This document shows positions 50,162 through 58,195 of a DNA stretch of 64,000 bases, in pieces (the stretch's first letter is position 1; each line of letters starts with the position of its first letter). The position numbers were made by a program, and so were the translations under genes. Source of the DNA: Ga0077530 sp035565975 (lineage in GTDB: Bacteria; Pseudomonadota; Alphaproteobacteria; Rhizobiales; Hyphomicrobiaceae). The notes beneath the pieces are model-generated. The model was not told where the DNA came from, ran no database searches, and was given only the letters and a program-made list of their open reading frames with translations. The stretch spans positions 10,996 through 74,995 of the forward strand of contig DATMRT010000119.1 in assembly GCA_035565975.1 (NCBI GenBank). The letters run 5' to 3'.

Positions 50162-50235
50162 AGTGTCCCTTTTGATTTCGAAGTTCGCACCGGACACCAG
50201 CACTGAGGTGAGGCGAACTTCGAAATCGGGACACT
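50162..50235. repeat. 23-bp interrupted inverted repeat
   Basis: Left arm AGTGTCCC (50162-50169), then TTTT, then GATTTCGAAGTTCGC (50174-50188); right arm GCGAACTTCGAAATC directly joined to GGGACACT (50213-50235). The arms pair over 23 bp with only the TTTT bulge; the loop is 24 nt. It ends 5 nt past the stop of the DUF1328 gene, so it may act as its terminator, or be a copy of a dispersed palindromic element. Confidence 0.7.
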
Positions 50236-50239
50236 CGCG

Positions 50240-50413
50240 TCAAGCCCGCCGTATCCAACCTCCCACGAGCGCGATGACGAAGAGCACGATCGCGACCCAG
50301 AACAGGATCCGCGCACCTTCCATTGCCGTGCCGGCGACGCCCCCGAAGCCGAGGAAGGCCGCCACGAGCGCGACGATAAGAAAGACCACGGCATAGTGCA
50401 GCAGATTGCCCAT
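50240..50413 (-). CDS. DUF1328 (YtjA-like) small membrane protein
   Basis: A 57-residue protein with two membrane helices: LLHYAVVFLIVALVAAFLGF, a short G-V-A-G-T-A-M-E-G loop, and ILFWVAIVLFVIALVGG, ending WIRRA. Length, the FGFGGVAGTA-like turn and the two-helix layout identify the DUF1328 family, common in stress regulons of Proteobacteria and without known activity. The ATG at 50413 has GGGAG 8 nt upstream. A consensus EcfG-type promoter lies at 50465-50489. Confidence 0.88.
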   Translation of the reverse strand: MGNLLHYAVVFLIVALVAAFLGFGGVAGTAMEGARILFWVAIVLFVIALVGGWIRRA

Positions 50414-50464
50414 ATCTCAGCTCCCAATTTCTCAGTTCCTGAATTCGTCAGGGATGCCCCTTCA

Positions 50465-50489
50465 AACGCATCGTGCGGGCAATCGTTCC
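50465..50489 (-). promoter_or_regulatory. EcfG-type promoter before the DUF1328 gene
   Basis: GGAAC (50489-50485), 16-nt spacer, CGTT (50468-50465) on the minus strand, 52 nt upstream of the start. Full consensus match. Confidence 0.8.
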
Positions 50490-50646
50490 TTTCACCGCAC
50501 AATGCACGCAGCGTTCCGGCGACGACGCCGGTTCAGCGGAGCGCCTGCAACCAGTAGGCAGAAGACCGCGTTTCCTCGGCATCGCGTATCGCGCGGTCCC
50601 GCCGCGCAACCTGCCGTGGGGTCAGCTCTCTCGAGGATCGCAAATA

Positions 50647-52473
50647 ATGCCGCTGCTCGCCGACAGCCTGCGCAACCTCTCCGCATCCCTGATCGTCATT
50701 GCTCTCATCGTCGCCGCGCTTTACGTCGGCAGCGCGATTTTCATCCCGCTCGCTATTGCCATTGTCATCGCGTTCATCCTGGCGCCGCTTGTCAGATGGT
50801 TGACGGCCCATCAGGTTCCGCAACCCGTCGCCGCGGTGGGCGTACTGGGCGCCGCTCTTCTTCTTCTCGCCGCGCTCTCGGTCGCCGTCAGCGCCCAGCT
50901 TCTATCGCTCACGGCCGATCTCGGAAGCTACAAACAGAACCTCGTCGAGAAAGTGCGCACGGTCGCCGATATGGGACGATCGGATGGCCTGATCAAACGG
51001 GCGGTCACCGCAGTCGAGACGCTCGGCACGGACATCGAACGAGAGCTCGGTCGCGGTGTGGCTGCAAAGCCGGACCCACTGGTCGTCGCTCAGCAGCAAG
51101 GGACACCTGCTGAGATTGTCATGGGGATCGGCGTCGCCCTCGAGCCACTTGCGCAGGTGGGCATCACGATCCTTTTCGCCATGCTACTGCTGTTGCAGCA
51201 TCATGACATTCGTGACCGCATCGTCAGGATCGCGGGTACGGACAGGCTGAGCGGCACGGCTGCCGCCATCAGTGATGCGGGCGGTAAACTGTCCGAGCTC
51301 TTTCTCGCGCTCGCGACCATGAATGCCGGCTACGGCTTTGTCGTCGGCGTGGCGCTCTGGATCATCGGCGTACCCAACCCCCTTCTCTGGGGCATTCTCG
51401 CCGGCGTGTTGCGTTTCGTACCATTCGCGGGACCGCTGCTGGCGGCGATCCCCCCCATCGTCCTCGCGGCGGCGGTCGATCCGGGTTGGATGACGCTCAT
51501 CTTCACGGTTGCGCTCTTCATCGTTGGCGAAACCATCTTCAACAACGTCGTCGAACCCTTCATGCTCGGCAGGAAGGCGGGTATTACGGCCTTCGGCATG
51601 GCCGTCGCCGCAAGTTTCTGGACAGTCGTGTGGGGACCGATCGGCCTCCTCCTCTCTGCGCCGCTGACGACGACCATCGTGGTGTTCGGGCATCACGTGC
51701 GCGGCCTCGAGTTCATCTCCGTCCTCTTTGGTGACGAGCCGCCGCTCGACCCGGCACAGGAGCTCTATCATCGCCTGCTCGCCGGTGATCCGGTCGCGGC
51801 GGCCTCGACACTGGCGGAAGAAGGCGAGGAGCTCTCCCTAGTGGAGATCAGCGACCGCCTCGTCCTGCCGGCACTGCGGCTCGCCGCCGCTGACCATCGT
51901 GCCCAGCGCGTGGATACGGAGCAGGCCGAAGAGCTACGGGAGACCATGGGAGAAACGGCCGATCTCTATTTCGATGCACCGAATGAGGAGACGAAGGCGA
52001 TCGATGGCAAGGCGCCGCCGAGCGTCTGCGTCATTCCCGCACGCGGCATCGTCGATCGCGCCGCGGCAGATCACATCGCACGCCTCGTCAGCCTCAACAC
52101 ACCGTGCCGCGCCGTCGTTGCAACGCACTCCACAGGGCTGACGGCCATTGCCGATCTCAGGACGATGGAGGACTACCAGGACGTCGATACGATCGTCATC
52201 GCGACGGTCGGCGGCATCGACGAGAAGCAGATCCGGCTCATCGCGCGCCGCGCCGAGCGCGACTTTCCCGACGCGCACCACTTCGTTCTCGCGCCGACAC
52301 GGCAGGGGTCGGCCGATGAAACACAACCACAAAAGGAAGTTGGCGCGAGCCGCTTTCATACGACGATCGCGCCGATCGTGGCGGCACTCGACTGCGCGCC
52401 GCGCCGCCCTCGAGACAAGGCAGAACAGGCAAATTCCCCCGAGCAGGAGCGGACGGTCGAGACGATCTCCTGA
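50647..52473 (+). CDS. AI-2E-family transporter with long C-terminal extension
   Basis: A 608-residue protein. Residues 1-345 are an AI-2E/PerM-family transporter with eight or so helices (IFIPLAIAIVIAFILAPLVRWL, the family loop NPLLWGILAGVLRFVPFAG, and EPFMLGRKAGITAFGM). Usual members stop near 350-370. Here about 240 more residues follow: a helical stretch (370-450) and an alpha/beta module with ASVCVIPARGI-like strand, TPCRAVVATHS and TIVIATVGGIDEKQ. The extension resembles a cytoplasmic signalling or nucleotide-binding fold but I cannot name it. The ATG at 50647 has GAGG upstream; earlier sequence is Arg-rich and non-family. Confidence 0.85.
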   Translation: MPLLADSLRNLSASLIVIALIVAALYVGSAIFIPLAIAIVIAFILAPLVRWLTAHQVPQPVAAVGVLGAALLLLAALSVAVSAQLLSLTADLGSYKQNLVEKVRTVADMGRSDGLIKRAVTAVETLGTDIERELGRGVAAKPDPLVVAQQQGTPAEIVMGIGVALEPLAQVGITILFAMLLLLQHHDIRDRIVRIAGTDRLSGTAAAISDAGGKLSELFLALATMNAGYGFVVGVALWIIGVPNPLLWGILAGVLRFVPFAGPLLAAIPPIVLAAAVDPGWMTLIFTVALFIVGETIFNNVVEPFMLGRKAGITAFGMAVAASFWTVVWGPIGLLLSAPLTTTIVVFGHHVRGLEFISVLFGDEPPLDPAQELYHRLLAGDPVAAASTLAEEGEELSLVEISDRLVLPALRLAAADHRAQRVDTEQAEELRETMGETADLYFDAPNEETKAIDGKAPPSVCVIPARGIVDRAAADHIARLVSLNTPCRAVVATHSTGLTAIADLRTMEDYQDVDTIVIATVGGIDEKQIRLIARRAERDFPDAHHFVLAPTRQGSADETQPQKEVGASRFHTTIAPIVAALDCAPRRPRDKAEQANSPEQERTVETIS

Positions 52474-52500
52474 AAATGCTTCCGGCGCAGGTCCCGAGGC

Positions 52501-52526
52501 GCAACCAGTCCGTGCGGGCCAACGTT
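52501..52526 (+). promoter_or_regulatory. Weak EcfG-type promoter candidate before the 26-aa gene
   Basis: GCAAC (52501-52505), 17-nt spacer, CGTT (52523-52526) on the + strand, 75 nt upstream of the small gene. The -35 box has one mismatch at a normally conserved G, so this is tentative. Confidence 0.35.
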
Positions 52527-52601
52527 ATTCGGACATGAGCGAACGGGCGCCGTGCATTGGAGCTTTCGGTCCGGCCCAACGCGATGCAATGGAGAAATCA
52601 G

Positions 52602-52682
52602 ATGGCCAAGAACCTCATTCTTTGGATGCTCGGCGTGCCGATCTCCGTCCTCATCCTGCTCAACATCTTCGGATATCTCTGA
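52602..52682 (+). CDS. 26-residue single-helix membrane peptide
   Basis: A 26-codon gene encoding one hydrophobic helix: MAKNLILWMLGVPI, then SVLILLNIFGYL. GGAG lies 7 nt before the ATG. Very short proteins of this LILWLLGVPxSxxILLxxFG pattern recur in Proteobacteria as unannotated genes. It lies between the AI-2E transporter gene and the CHASE kinase gene (opposite strand), with the latter's stop 32 nt away. Function unknown. Confidence 0.6.
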   Translation: MAKNLILWMLGVPISVLILLNIFGYL

Positions 52683-52714
52683 TGGCGGCAGGTGGAGTAT
52701 TCGCGACGCTCTGC

Positions 52715-54499
52715 TCAGCCTTCGGCATTCTCGCGGTGCTCGGCGACCTCGCGATGCTCCGCAGGAGGTTCCGGCCCGTTGTGATCTGCAACGGGCGAGC
52801 TCGTCTTCGGCAAGTGTACCTCGTGACGTACGCCCGTGGGTTCGAACGTCGTTGAGATGCGACCGCCGAGGCCGCGCTCGATCGAGAACTTCATCACGTT
52901 CGTGCCGAAACCGCTCGTCGACGGCGCCTTCACAGGTGGGCCGTTCCGCTCCTGCCAGACAATGTGCACGCCTTCCTGAGCGCTCTCCGTTTCGCCGGCC
53001 GCCTCGGCCTCCACCTCCCGCCATGTCACCATGACCTGTCCGCTCGGTACGGACCAGGCGCCGTACTTGGTGGCGTTGGTGGCAAGCTCGTTGATGAGAA
53101 GGCTCAGGAGCACGGCCTGGTTCTGCGTGACCTCGATGGCCGGCCCCTGGGCGACGAGTGCACCCTGCCAGTGGCAATAGGGCGCCAGGATCTCGCGGAC
53201 GAAGGTGCCGAGATCGGGCGTGTGCGCGGGATCCGGGCGCAGCAGATCGTGGACACGAGCGAGCGACGTCAGGCGTTCCCGGAACGATTTATTGAAGGCA
53301 TCGACGGTCGGACTGTACCGGGCAGTCTGCGATGCGATGGCCGTCACGATCGCCAGGATATTCTTCACCCGATGAATGAGTTCGCGGTTGGCGAGCTGGG
53401 CCTGTTCTTGCGCGCGCTTGCGCTCCGCGACTTCCTGCGAGAGCTCATGCTCCGCCACCGCATAGCGCTCTCTGGCATAGGCGAGCGAGCCGACGATGCC
53501 GGCTATGAGAAGGCTGACGATGGAGCCGCCGAGCACCGCCATCCAGGCCTTGGAATGATCGACCATGGCCTCGAGCGCGGGCTTGGATTGAAGCGCGATC
53601 GTCCACTCATTGCCTGCAACGGTGATCGTGCGGCTACTCGTGAACAACGGCTCAGGTGTTGCTGGCGGTGGCGATGACAAGTCGCGATGTTCGAGTGTCC
53701 GGTCGTCGAACATGAGATCCGCTTCGGTGGGCTTGGCGCCATCGAAGATCTGCACATGGAGCCGCTGGAATGTCCCCGGAAGATTGCGGTCGATGACCCG
53801 TGGGACGAAATCGCCCATGCGGAAGACACCGTAGATGTAACCGACGAGCGCATTCTTTCGCGCTTCGGGTGTCTCCGGGATCACGCCATCGGCATAGAGG
53901 GGCAGGTACACGAGCACGCCCGCCTGAACGTCCTCGCCCGTCTCCTGCATGAGCGCGACCTTGCGGCTGAGCGCCGGGCCGCCGCTATCGCGCGCGCGCT
54001 CCATGGCGGCGCGGCGGCGCGGCTCGGAGAACATGTCGTAGCCGAGCGCGCGGCTGTTGCGCCAGTCTTCAGGCTCGAGATAGACAACGGCAGTGTAAGT
54101 ATCGCGCTGGCCAGTGGGATTGAATTGATAGTCCGGCCGGCCGGCACGATGTTGCGCCTCGACGAAGGCGTCGATCTCCTCGTAGCTGAGCCGCTTGACG
54201 TAGCCGATGCCCTGAATGCCAGGAAAGAATTCATCGACGTCGAGGTCGCGGACGTAGTGCCGCCATTGCTCCCGCGTCATGGCCGGATTGGCGTTCATCG
54301 CTGCTACGCCGGACCGCAGCACCTGCTGATAGGAGCGCATGGCATCGACCAGGAGCCCCTCGAAGGCACTTGCCTGCTCCTCGAACTGACGGCGCGCCTT
54401 GTCGGTCGCATCCGCGACCAGGAGCCACGAAGCAAGGCCGGTCGCGCCGAGCAGCAGCAGCAGGATCAGCAGCGTCGACAGGTAGACGCGCAACCGCAT
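52715..54499 (-). CDS. CHASE-domain HWE/HisKA_2-type sensor histidine kinase
   Basis: A 594-residue membrane sensor. One membrane helix at 6-28 and another at about 318-342 flank a periplasmic CHASE domain (IQGIGYVKRLSYEEIDAFVE; QFNPTGQRDTYTAVVYLEP; GYDMFSEPRRRAAMERARD). A short coiled linker leads to the kinase core with His376 in RELIHRVKNILA, N-box INELATNATKYG (Asn where typical HWE kinases have His) and WQE in the G1 region. It may feed PhyR, as it sits among stress genes; the ligand of the CHASE domain is unknown. The C-terminal 30 residues are His/Glu/Pro-rich. Confidence 0.88.
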   Translation of the reverse strand: MRLRVYLSTLLILLLLLGATGLASWLLVADATDKARRQFEEQASAFEGLLVDAMRSYQQVLRSGVAAMNANPAMTREQWRHYVRDLDVDEFFPGIQGIGYVKRLSYEEIDAFVEAQHRAGRPDYQFNPTGQRDTYTAVVYLEPEDWRNSRALGYDMFSEPRRRAAMERARDSGGPALSRKVALMQETGEDVQAGVLVYLPLYADGVIPETPEARKNALVGYIYGVFRMGDFVPRVIDRNLPGTFQRLHVQIFDGAKPTEADLMFDDRTLEHRDLSSPPPATPEPLFTSSRTITVAGNEWTIALQSKPALEAMVDHSKAWMAVLGGSIVSLLIAGIVGSLAYARERYAVAEHELSQEVAERKRAQEQAQLANRELIHRVKNILAIVTAIASQTARYSPTVDAFNKSFRERLTSLARVHDLLRPDPAHTPDLGTFVREILAPYCHWQGALVAQGPAIEVTQNQAVLLSLLINELATNATKYGAWSVPSGQVMVTWREVEAEAAGETESAQEGVHIVWQERNGPPVKAPSTSGFGTNVMKFSIERGLGGRISTTFEPTGVRHEVHLPKTSSPVADHNGPEPPAEHREVAEHRENAEG

Positions 54500-54737
54500 C
54501 GATAGTCCTGCGAAATGTCAAAAGCATCGAGAGCGGAGGTCGCTTTGGCGGCCGGCCGGCAGGGCGTCTAGGCTTGTGGAAATCAACTCTCGTTCTTCCC
54601 CTAAGCCGCACCAGCACTCCCGGCCACCCGCACCAGCGCGCCTCGCCGTTCCGAGAATTAGCCATTAGCATTTGCTATCGCCGCTGTCGTCGATAATCCG
54701 ACCTGGGACTTATCATGGTAAACCGCCGCATTCGGCG

Positions 54738-55565
54738 TCAGGTCTGGCGGCGCCGCGGCAAATCGACAGGAAGAAAATCCACGCCCGACTGCTGCACGGG
54801 CTGCGGATAGAGCTTCATAAGATCGAGGATCTCGTTCGGCATGGCGACCTTCACCGGTAAGCCGATCGCGCGCGCCTCCTCGGCCGTGAGCGCATAGTCA
54901 TGCGTCCAATGGCCGCCGGCCAGCTTCTCGGCGAGGGCGCGGGCCGCTCCTTCCTCCATCTGCGGCGTGAGCAGCTCGACGGCGCCCCGCTTCACCTGAT
55001 CGAGCGCCTTCTCGCTGACATCGGCGAGCACCAGCGTGAGATCGAACACCTGGTCGATGGGCTTCATCTTGGGCACCTTGGCGATGCTCGCCGCGGGAAA
55101 GCCGGCGATCTGCGGGTCGATGGGCCCGAGCACCGAGAACTCGCCCATGACGATCTCGTCCGCGGCGAGCGCGATGAGCGTGCCGCCCGACATGGCGTAC
55201 ACCGGTACGTAGACAGTCACCTTGGACGGATGTGCCTCGACTGCCCTCGCGATCTGCATCGCCGCAAGAACGAGACCGCCGGGAGTGTGCAGAACGAGAT
55301 CGATCGGCATGTCCCGCGGCGTTTCTTTGATGGCCGCGATGATCGTCTGCGCATCCTCGAGATCGATGTGGCGGGCGACCGAAAAGCCGAGAAGACTGCG
55401 CCGCTCCTGGCGGTGGATCATCGTGATCACGCGCGAGCCGTGCGCCTGCTCGATGGCGCGGATCGCGCGCATCCGCTGCATGGCGAACCATCGTCCCATG
55501 AGAATGGGCTGCAGAGCCATGATGAGGATGGCGATCCAGATCAGCGACGAAAAATCGAGCGACAT
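54738..55565 (-). CDS. SDH-family Clp-fold membrane serine protease
   Basis: A 275-residue protein of the serine-dehydrogenase-proteinase (SDH) family, related to ClpP and signal peptide peptidases. One N-terminal membrane helix (about 5-25) is followed by the crotonase-like protease fold: DLVLHTPGGLVLAA, the nucleophile Ser in VYAMSGGTLIALAADEI, and SVLGPIDPQIAG. The catalytic module probably faces the cytoplasm, where such enzymes degrade membrane or misfolded proteins. Start ATG at 55565; the 18 codons before it are Ser-rich and have no ribosome site. Confidence 0.85.
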   Translation of the reverse strand: MSLDFSSLIWIAILIMALQPILMGRWFAMQRMRAIRAIEQAHGSRVITMIHRQERRSLLGFSVARHIDLEDAQTIIAAIKETPRDMPIDLVLHTPGGLVLAAMQIARAVEAHPSKVTVYVPVYAMSGGTLIALAADEIVMGEFSVLGPIDPQIAGFPAASIAKVPKMKPIDQVFDLTLVLADVSEKALDQVKRGAVELLTPQMEEGAARALAEKLAGGHWTHDYALTAEEARAIGLPVKVAMPNEILDLMKLYPQPVQQSGVDFLPVDLPRRRQT

Positions 55566-55710
55566 AGCGACACCTTGAGAAGAGGCCGAGGAAACGGCAA
55601 CGGAAGATCCGTACTGCACACTCTAATGTAGGGTTTGCGGCTGACGCAATGCGGCCCGGGAAGGCTCAATGCCGTCCCGGGCCAAAAAGCTCACGCGAAT
55701 GCGTCCGCGC

Positions 55711-55908
55711 TTACATGCGTTTCAGCCACTCATCGACTTCCTTGCGCGTCTGATCCTTTGCGTAGCCGTACCGCTCCTGGATCTTGCCCTCGAGCTGATC
55801 GCGACGGCCCTCGACCTGGTCAAGCTCGTCGTCAGTGAGCTTGCCCCACTGCTCCTTGACCTTGCCGCGGAACTGCTTCCAGTTGCCTTCAATCCGATTC
55901 CAATCCAT
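55711..55908 (-). CDS. CsbD-family stress protein
   Basis: A 65-residue acidic protein of the CsbD/YjbJ family: DWNRIEGNWKQFRGKVKEQW, LTDDELDQVEGRRDQLEGK and IQERYGYAKDQTRKEVDEW cover the complete domain. AAGGAG lies 8 nt before the ATG. These proteins are abundant under general stress in many bacteria. Upstream there is a GGAAC but no matching -10 box at the right distance, so EcfG control is not shown. Confidence 0.9.
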   Translation of the reverse strand: MDWNRIEGNWKQFRGKVKEQWGKLTDDELDQVEGRRDQLEGKIQERYGYAKDQTRKEVDEWLKRM

Positions 55909-56045
55909 CGGCTCAACTCCTTGTTCATTTCATAAATGACTGTCGTTCCTAGAGGCATCGCCTCCCGGAGCGATGGGCGAAGAACGTCGGCACCGGCCCG
56001 AAAGTTCCGCCCCAGCGACATCATCCAGTTCGCGCCAAAAGATGA

Positions 56046-56070
56046 GGAACCACGCGCAATTTCGGGCGTT
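56046..56070 (+). promoter_or_regulatory. EcfG-type promoter before the PRC-barrel gene
   Basis: GGAAC (56046-56050), 16-nt spacer, CGTT (56067-56070) on the + strand, 65 nt upstream of the start at 56135. Full consensus match. Confidence 0.8.
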
Positions 56071-56134
56071 CTTCGACCAGTGCTTACACAGACAAGCACC
56101 CGACACTTCGAACAACGGTCATGGAGATGACGTG

Positions 56135-56551
56135 ATGAAATGGATTGTACCGGCCGCAGCGTCGCTGGCCCTCTTTGCAACGTCAGCGGCATTCGCGCAG
56201 ACGACGGCGCCGAGCGGGACGCCGCCTGCGACTCCACCGGCTGCGACGGCGCCGAGCGTGCAGCCCACACCTGCCGACAAGGCGCCGATGCTCACCGAAG
56301 AGCAGGCCAAAGCCCTGATCGACGCGACCGTCCTCAGCAGCGACGATAAGAACCTCGGCGAGGTCGCGGCGATCCAGCGCGATAGCGAGGGCAAGGTCAC
56401 GGAGCTGCAGGCCGACATCGGCGGCTTCCTCGGCATCGGCGAGACGCGCGTGCGCGTAGCACCGTCGCAGTTCACCGTCGTCGACAACAAGGTCCGGCTC
56501 ACGCTGACGGCGGAGCAGGCCAAGGCCCTTCCGAAGATCGAGAAGAAGTAA
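56135..56551 (+). CDS. Secreted PRC-barrel domain protein
   Basis: A 138-residue exported protein. A signal peptide spans about residues 1-22 (ASLALFATSAAFA), followed by a Pro/Thr/Ala-rich linker and a PRC-barrel domain (LIDATVLSSDDKNLGEVAAI, GGFLGIGETRVRVAPSQF). PRC-barrel proteins of this exported type are typical of Hyphomicrobiales stress and envelope genes. The ATG at 56135 has GGAG upstream and begins the signal peptide. A palindromic hairpin follows the stop. Confidence 0.85.
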   Translation: MKWIVPAAASLALFATSAAFAQTTAPSGTPPATPPAATAPSVQPTPADKAPMLTEEQAKALIDATVLSSDDKNLGEVAAIQRDSEGKVTELQADIGGFLGIGETRVRVAPSQFTVVDNKVRLTLTAEQAKALPKIEKK

Positions 56552-56571
56552 GCCAAGCAAAGATCCAATCG

Positions 56572-56599
56572 AGCCCCGGGGCCTTCAAGTCCCGGGGCT
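56572..56599 (+). terminator. Hairpin after the PRC-barrel gene
   Basis: AGCCCCGGG (56572-56580) and CCCGGGGCT (56591-56599), a perfect 9-bp stem with a 10-nt loop, 20 nt after the stop codon. There is no clear T-tract. Confidence 0.6.
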
Positions 56600-56990
56600 G
56601 CCTCGGCCCGACGAGTTTGCCATGCCGACTCATCTCTCCACAGCGACACCAGCGACCGGACGCCACGTGAAGCCGGCCCGCCCGCGTCTCGGCAATACGT
56701 GGCAGGATCCGAGCTGGCGAACCGCTTATTCGATGACACCGGCGCCGCGTGCCCCCTTCGCGACGCACCGCGCGCCCACGAAGCCGCGCCGTAAGCTCAA
56801 GCTGCGGCCGAGCACTGTAAGTTAGTCAGCGTCATTTTTCCGATGATCGCGGCGGCGCAACGCTCAGCCTTGCGCGTCTTCATTTCCAATTCATCTTCGT
56901 TGTCGCTCCCTCCGCGTACGCTTAGCCAGCAAGCATTGGTGCGGCGCGCCGAACGTGCTAGACACGGCAGCGAGCCGAAGAGGAGCGCGC
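56600..56990. other. Region without a supported gene upstream of mepA
   Basis: About 390 nt. A 67-codon open frame (56622-56825, Pro/Thr/Arg-rich) lacks family similarity and a good ribosome site, so I do not call it. The remainder should hold the mepA promoter; AGGAG precedes the mepA start. Confidence 0.4.
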
Positions 56991-58178
56991 ATGAAGTTCA
57001 CGCCCCGGCATCTGGCTTGGCCAGTTCTGCTCATTGCCATCGCCATGATGCCCGCCAGCATCAAGCTCTCGGCCCAGGGTGGGCCCGAGGTGCACGCCGC
57101 AGCCGGAAAGCTGGTGGCAGAGACGACTAAGCCGAAGGCCAAGCCGGCCAAGAAGCTCGTGAAGAAGAAGGCGAAGGCGGCGAAGAAAGCTGCCAAGAAA
57201 GGCCCGCCACCGACACCCGCCAAAGTGCTGTTCGGCGCCGCCAAGTCACCGGCACCGCTGGCCGCACGCGCCATCGGCTTCTATGCCAAGGGCTGTCTCG
57301 CGGGCGCCAAGGCCATCCCTGTCGACGGCCCGGCCTGGCAGGTCATGCGCCTCTCGCGCAATCGTATGTGGGGGCACCCCTCGCTGATCGCACTCATCGA
57401 GCGGCTGGCCAAAGACGGCAAGGAAAACGACGGATGGTCCGGTCTCCTCGTCGGCGATATCTCGCAGCCGCGCGGCGGCCCGATGCTGACAGGCCATGCG
57501 AGCCATCAGGTCGGCCTTGACGCGGACATCTGGCTGACGCCGATGCCAGACCGCCGTCTTACGAACCGCGAGCGCGAGGATCTCTCCGCGACATCGATGC
57601 TGGCGGACGACAGGGTGAGCATCAACCCGAAGGTCTGGACGGAAGCACACGGGCGCATCATCACGCGCGCCGCATCGTATCCGCAGGTCGAGCGCGTGCT
57701 CGTGCATCCGGCGATCAAGAAAGCCATCTGCGAGAGCAAGTCGCTGCCGCGCGAGCACCTCAACAAGATCCGCCCGTACTGGGGACATCACTATCACATG
57801 CACATTCGTATGGCCTGCCCCAAGGACAGCCCAGGGTGCACGCCGCAATTCGCCGTCGGCGACGATGATGGCTGCGGCAAGGAGGTCGACGAGTGGATCG
57901 CGCGGATGAAGCGCATCTACGCGCCGCGCCCGCCGGCGCCGGAGCCGAAAGTCGCGCTGCCGAAACCAAAGCCCAAGCCGAAGCCGGAGATCACGCTCGC
58001 CGATCTGCCGACCGAGTGCAAAGCCGTGATCGGCGATACGTCGCCGCCGGGCCCGTCGCCGGTCGCCGACGTGACCAAGCCGCAGGCGCCAGCGAAGGCG
58101 GATGACGAGGCGGAGAATGCCGAGCCGTCCAGTGCGCCGCCTGCGAAGAAGCCTTCGATCGCGGGCCACAAGAAGTAG
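56991..58178 (+). CDS. mepA: Penicillin-insensitive murein endopeptidase MepA
   Basis: A 395-residue exported LAS-type zinc peptidase that cleaves D-Ala-meso-DAP cross-links in peptidoglycan. A signal peptide or anchor covers residues 1-28. It is followed by a Lys/Ala-rich segment (about 45-75), then the catalytic domain with SHQVGLDADIWL (zinc His and Asp) and the HxH in WGHHYHMHIRM. The C-terminal 80 residues are Pro/Lys-rich (KPKPKPKPE) and look disordered; neither extension exists in E. coli MepA (274 residues). AGGAG lies upstream of the ATG at 56991. Confidence 0.92.
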   Translation: MKFTPRHLAWPVLLIAIAMMPASIKLSAQGGPEVHAAAGKLVAETTKPKAKPAKKLVKKKAKAAKKAAKKGPPPTPAKVLFGAAKSPAPLAARAIGFYAKGCLAGAKAIPVDGPAWQVMRLSRNRMWGHPSLIALIERLAKDGKENDGWSGLLVGDISQPRGGPMLTGHASHQVGLDADIWLTPMPDRRLTNREREDLSATSMLADDRVSINPKVWTEAHGRIITRAASYPQVERVLVHPAIKKAICESKSLPREHLNKIRPYWGHHYHMHIRMACPKDSPGCTPQFAVGDDDGCGKEVDEWIARMKRIYAPRPPAPEPKVALPKPKPKPKPEITLADLPTECKAVIGDTSPPGPSPVADVTKPQAPAKADDEAENAEPSSAPPAKKPSIAGHKK

Positions 58179-58195
58179 CGCGATGTATCGCGCTA
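58176..58195. terminator. Perfect palindrome carrying both stop codons
   Basis: TAGCGCGA (58176-58183) and TCGCGCTA (58188-58195) around a TGTA loop. The mepA stop TAG is the left edge and the acyl-CoA dehydrogenase stop (TAG on the minus strand) is the right edge. Likely a bidirectional terminator although no T-tract follows. Confidence 0.55.

Noticed and set aside
55909..55960. An EcfG-type promoter before the CsbD gene
   Set aside because: GGAAC is present but no NGTT occurs 16-17 nt downstream, so only half of the element is there.
56622..56825. A 67-codon open frame after the PRC-barrel gene
   Set aside because: It is Pro/Thr/Arg-rich, has no recognisable domain, no convincing ribosome site, and lies just past a terminator-like hairpin.
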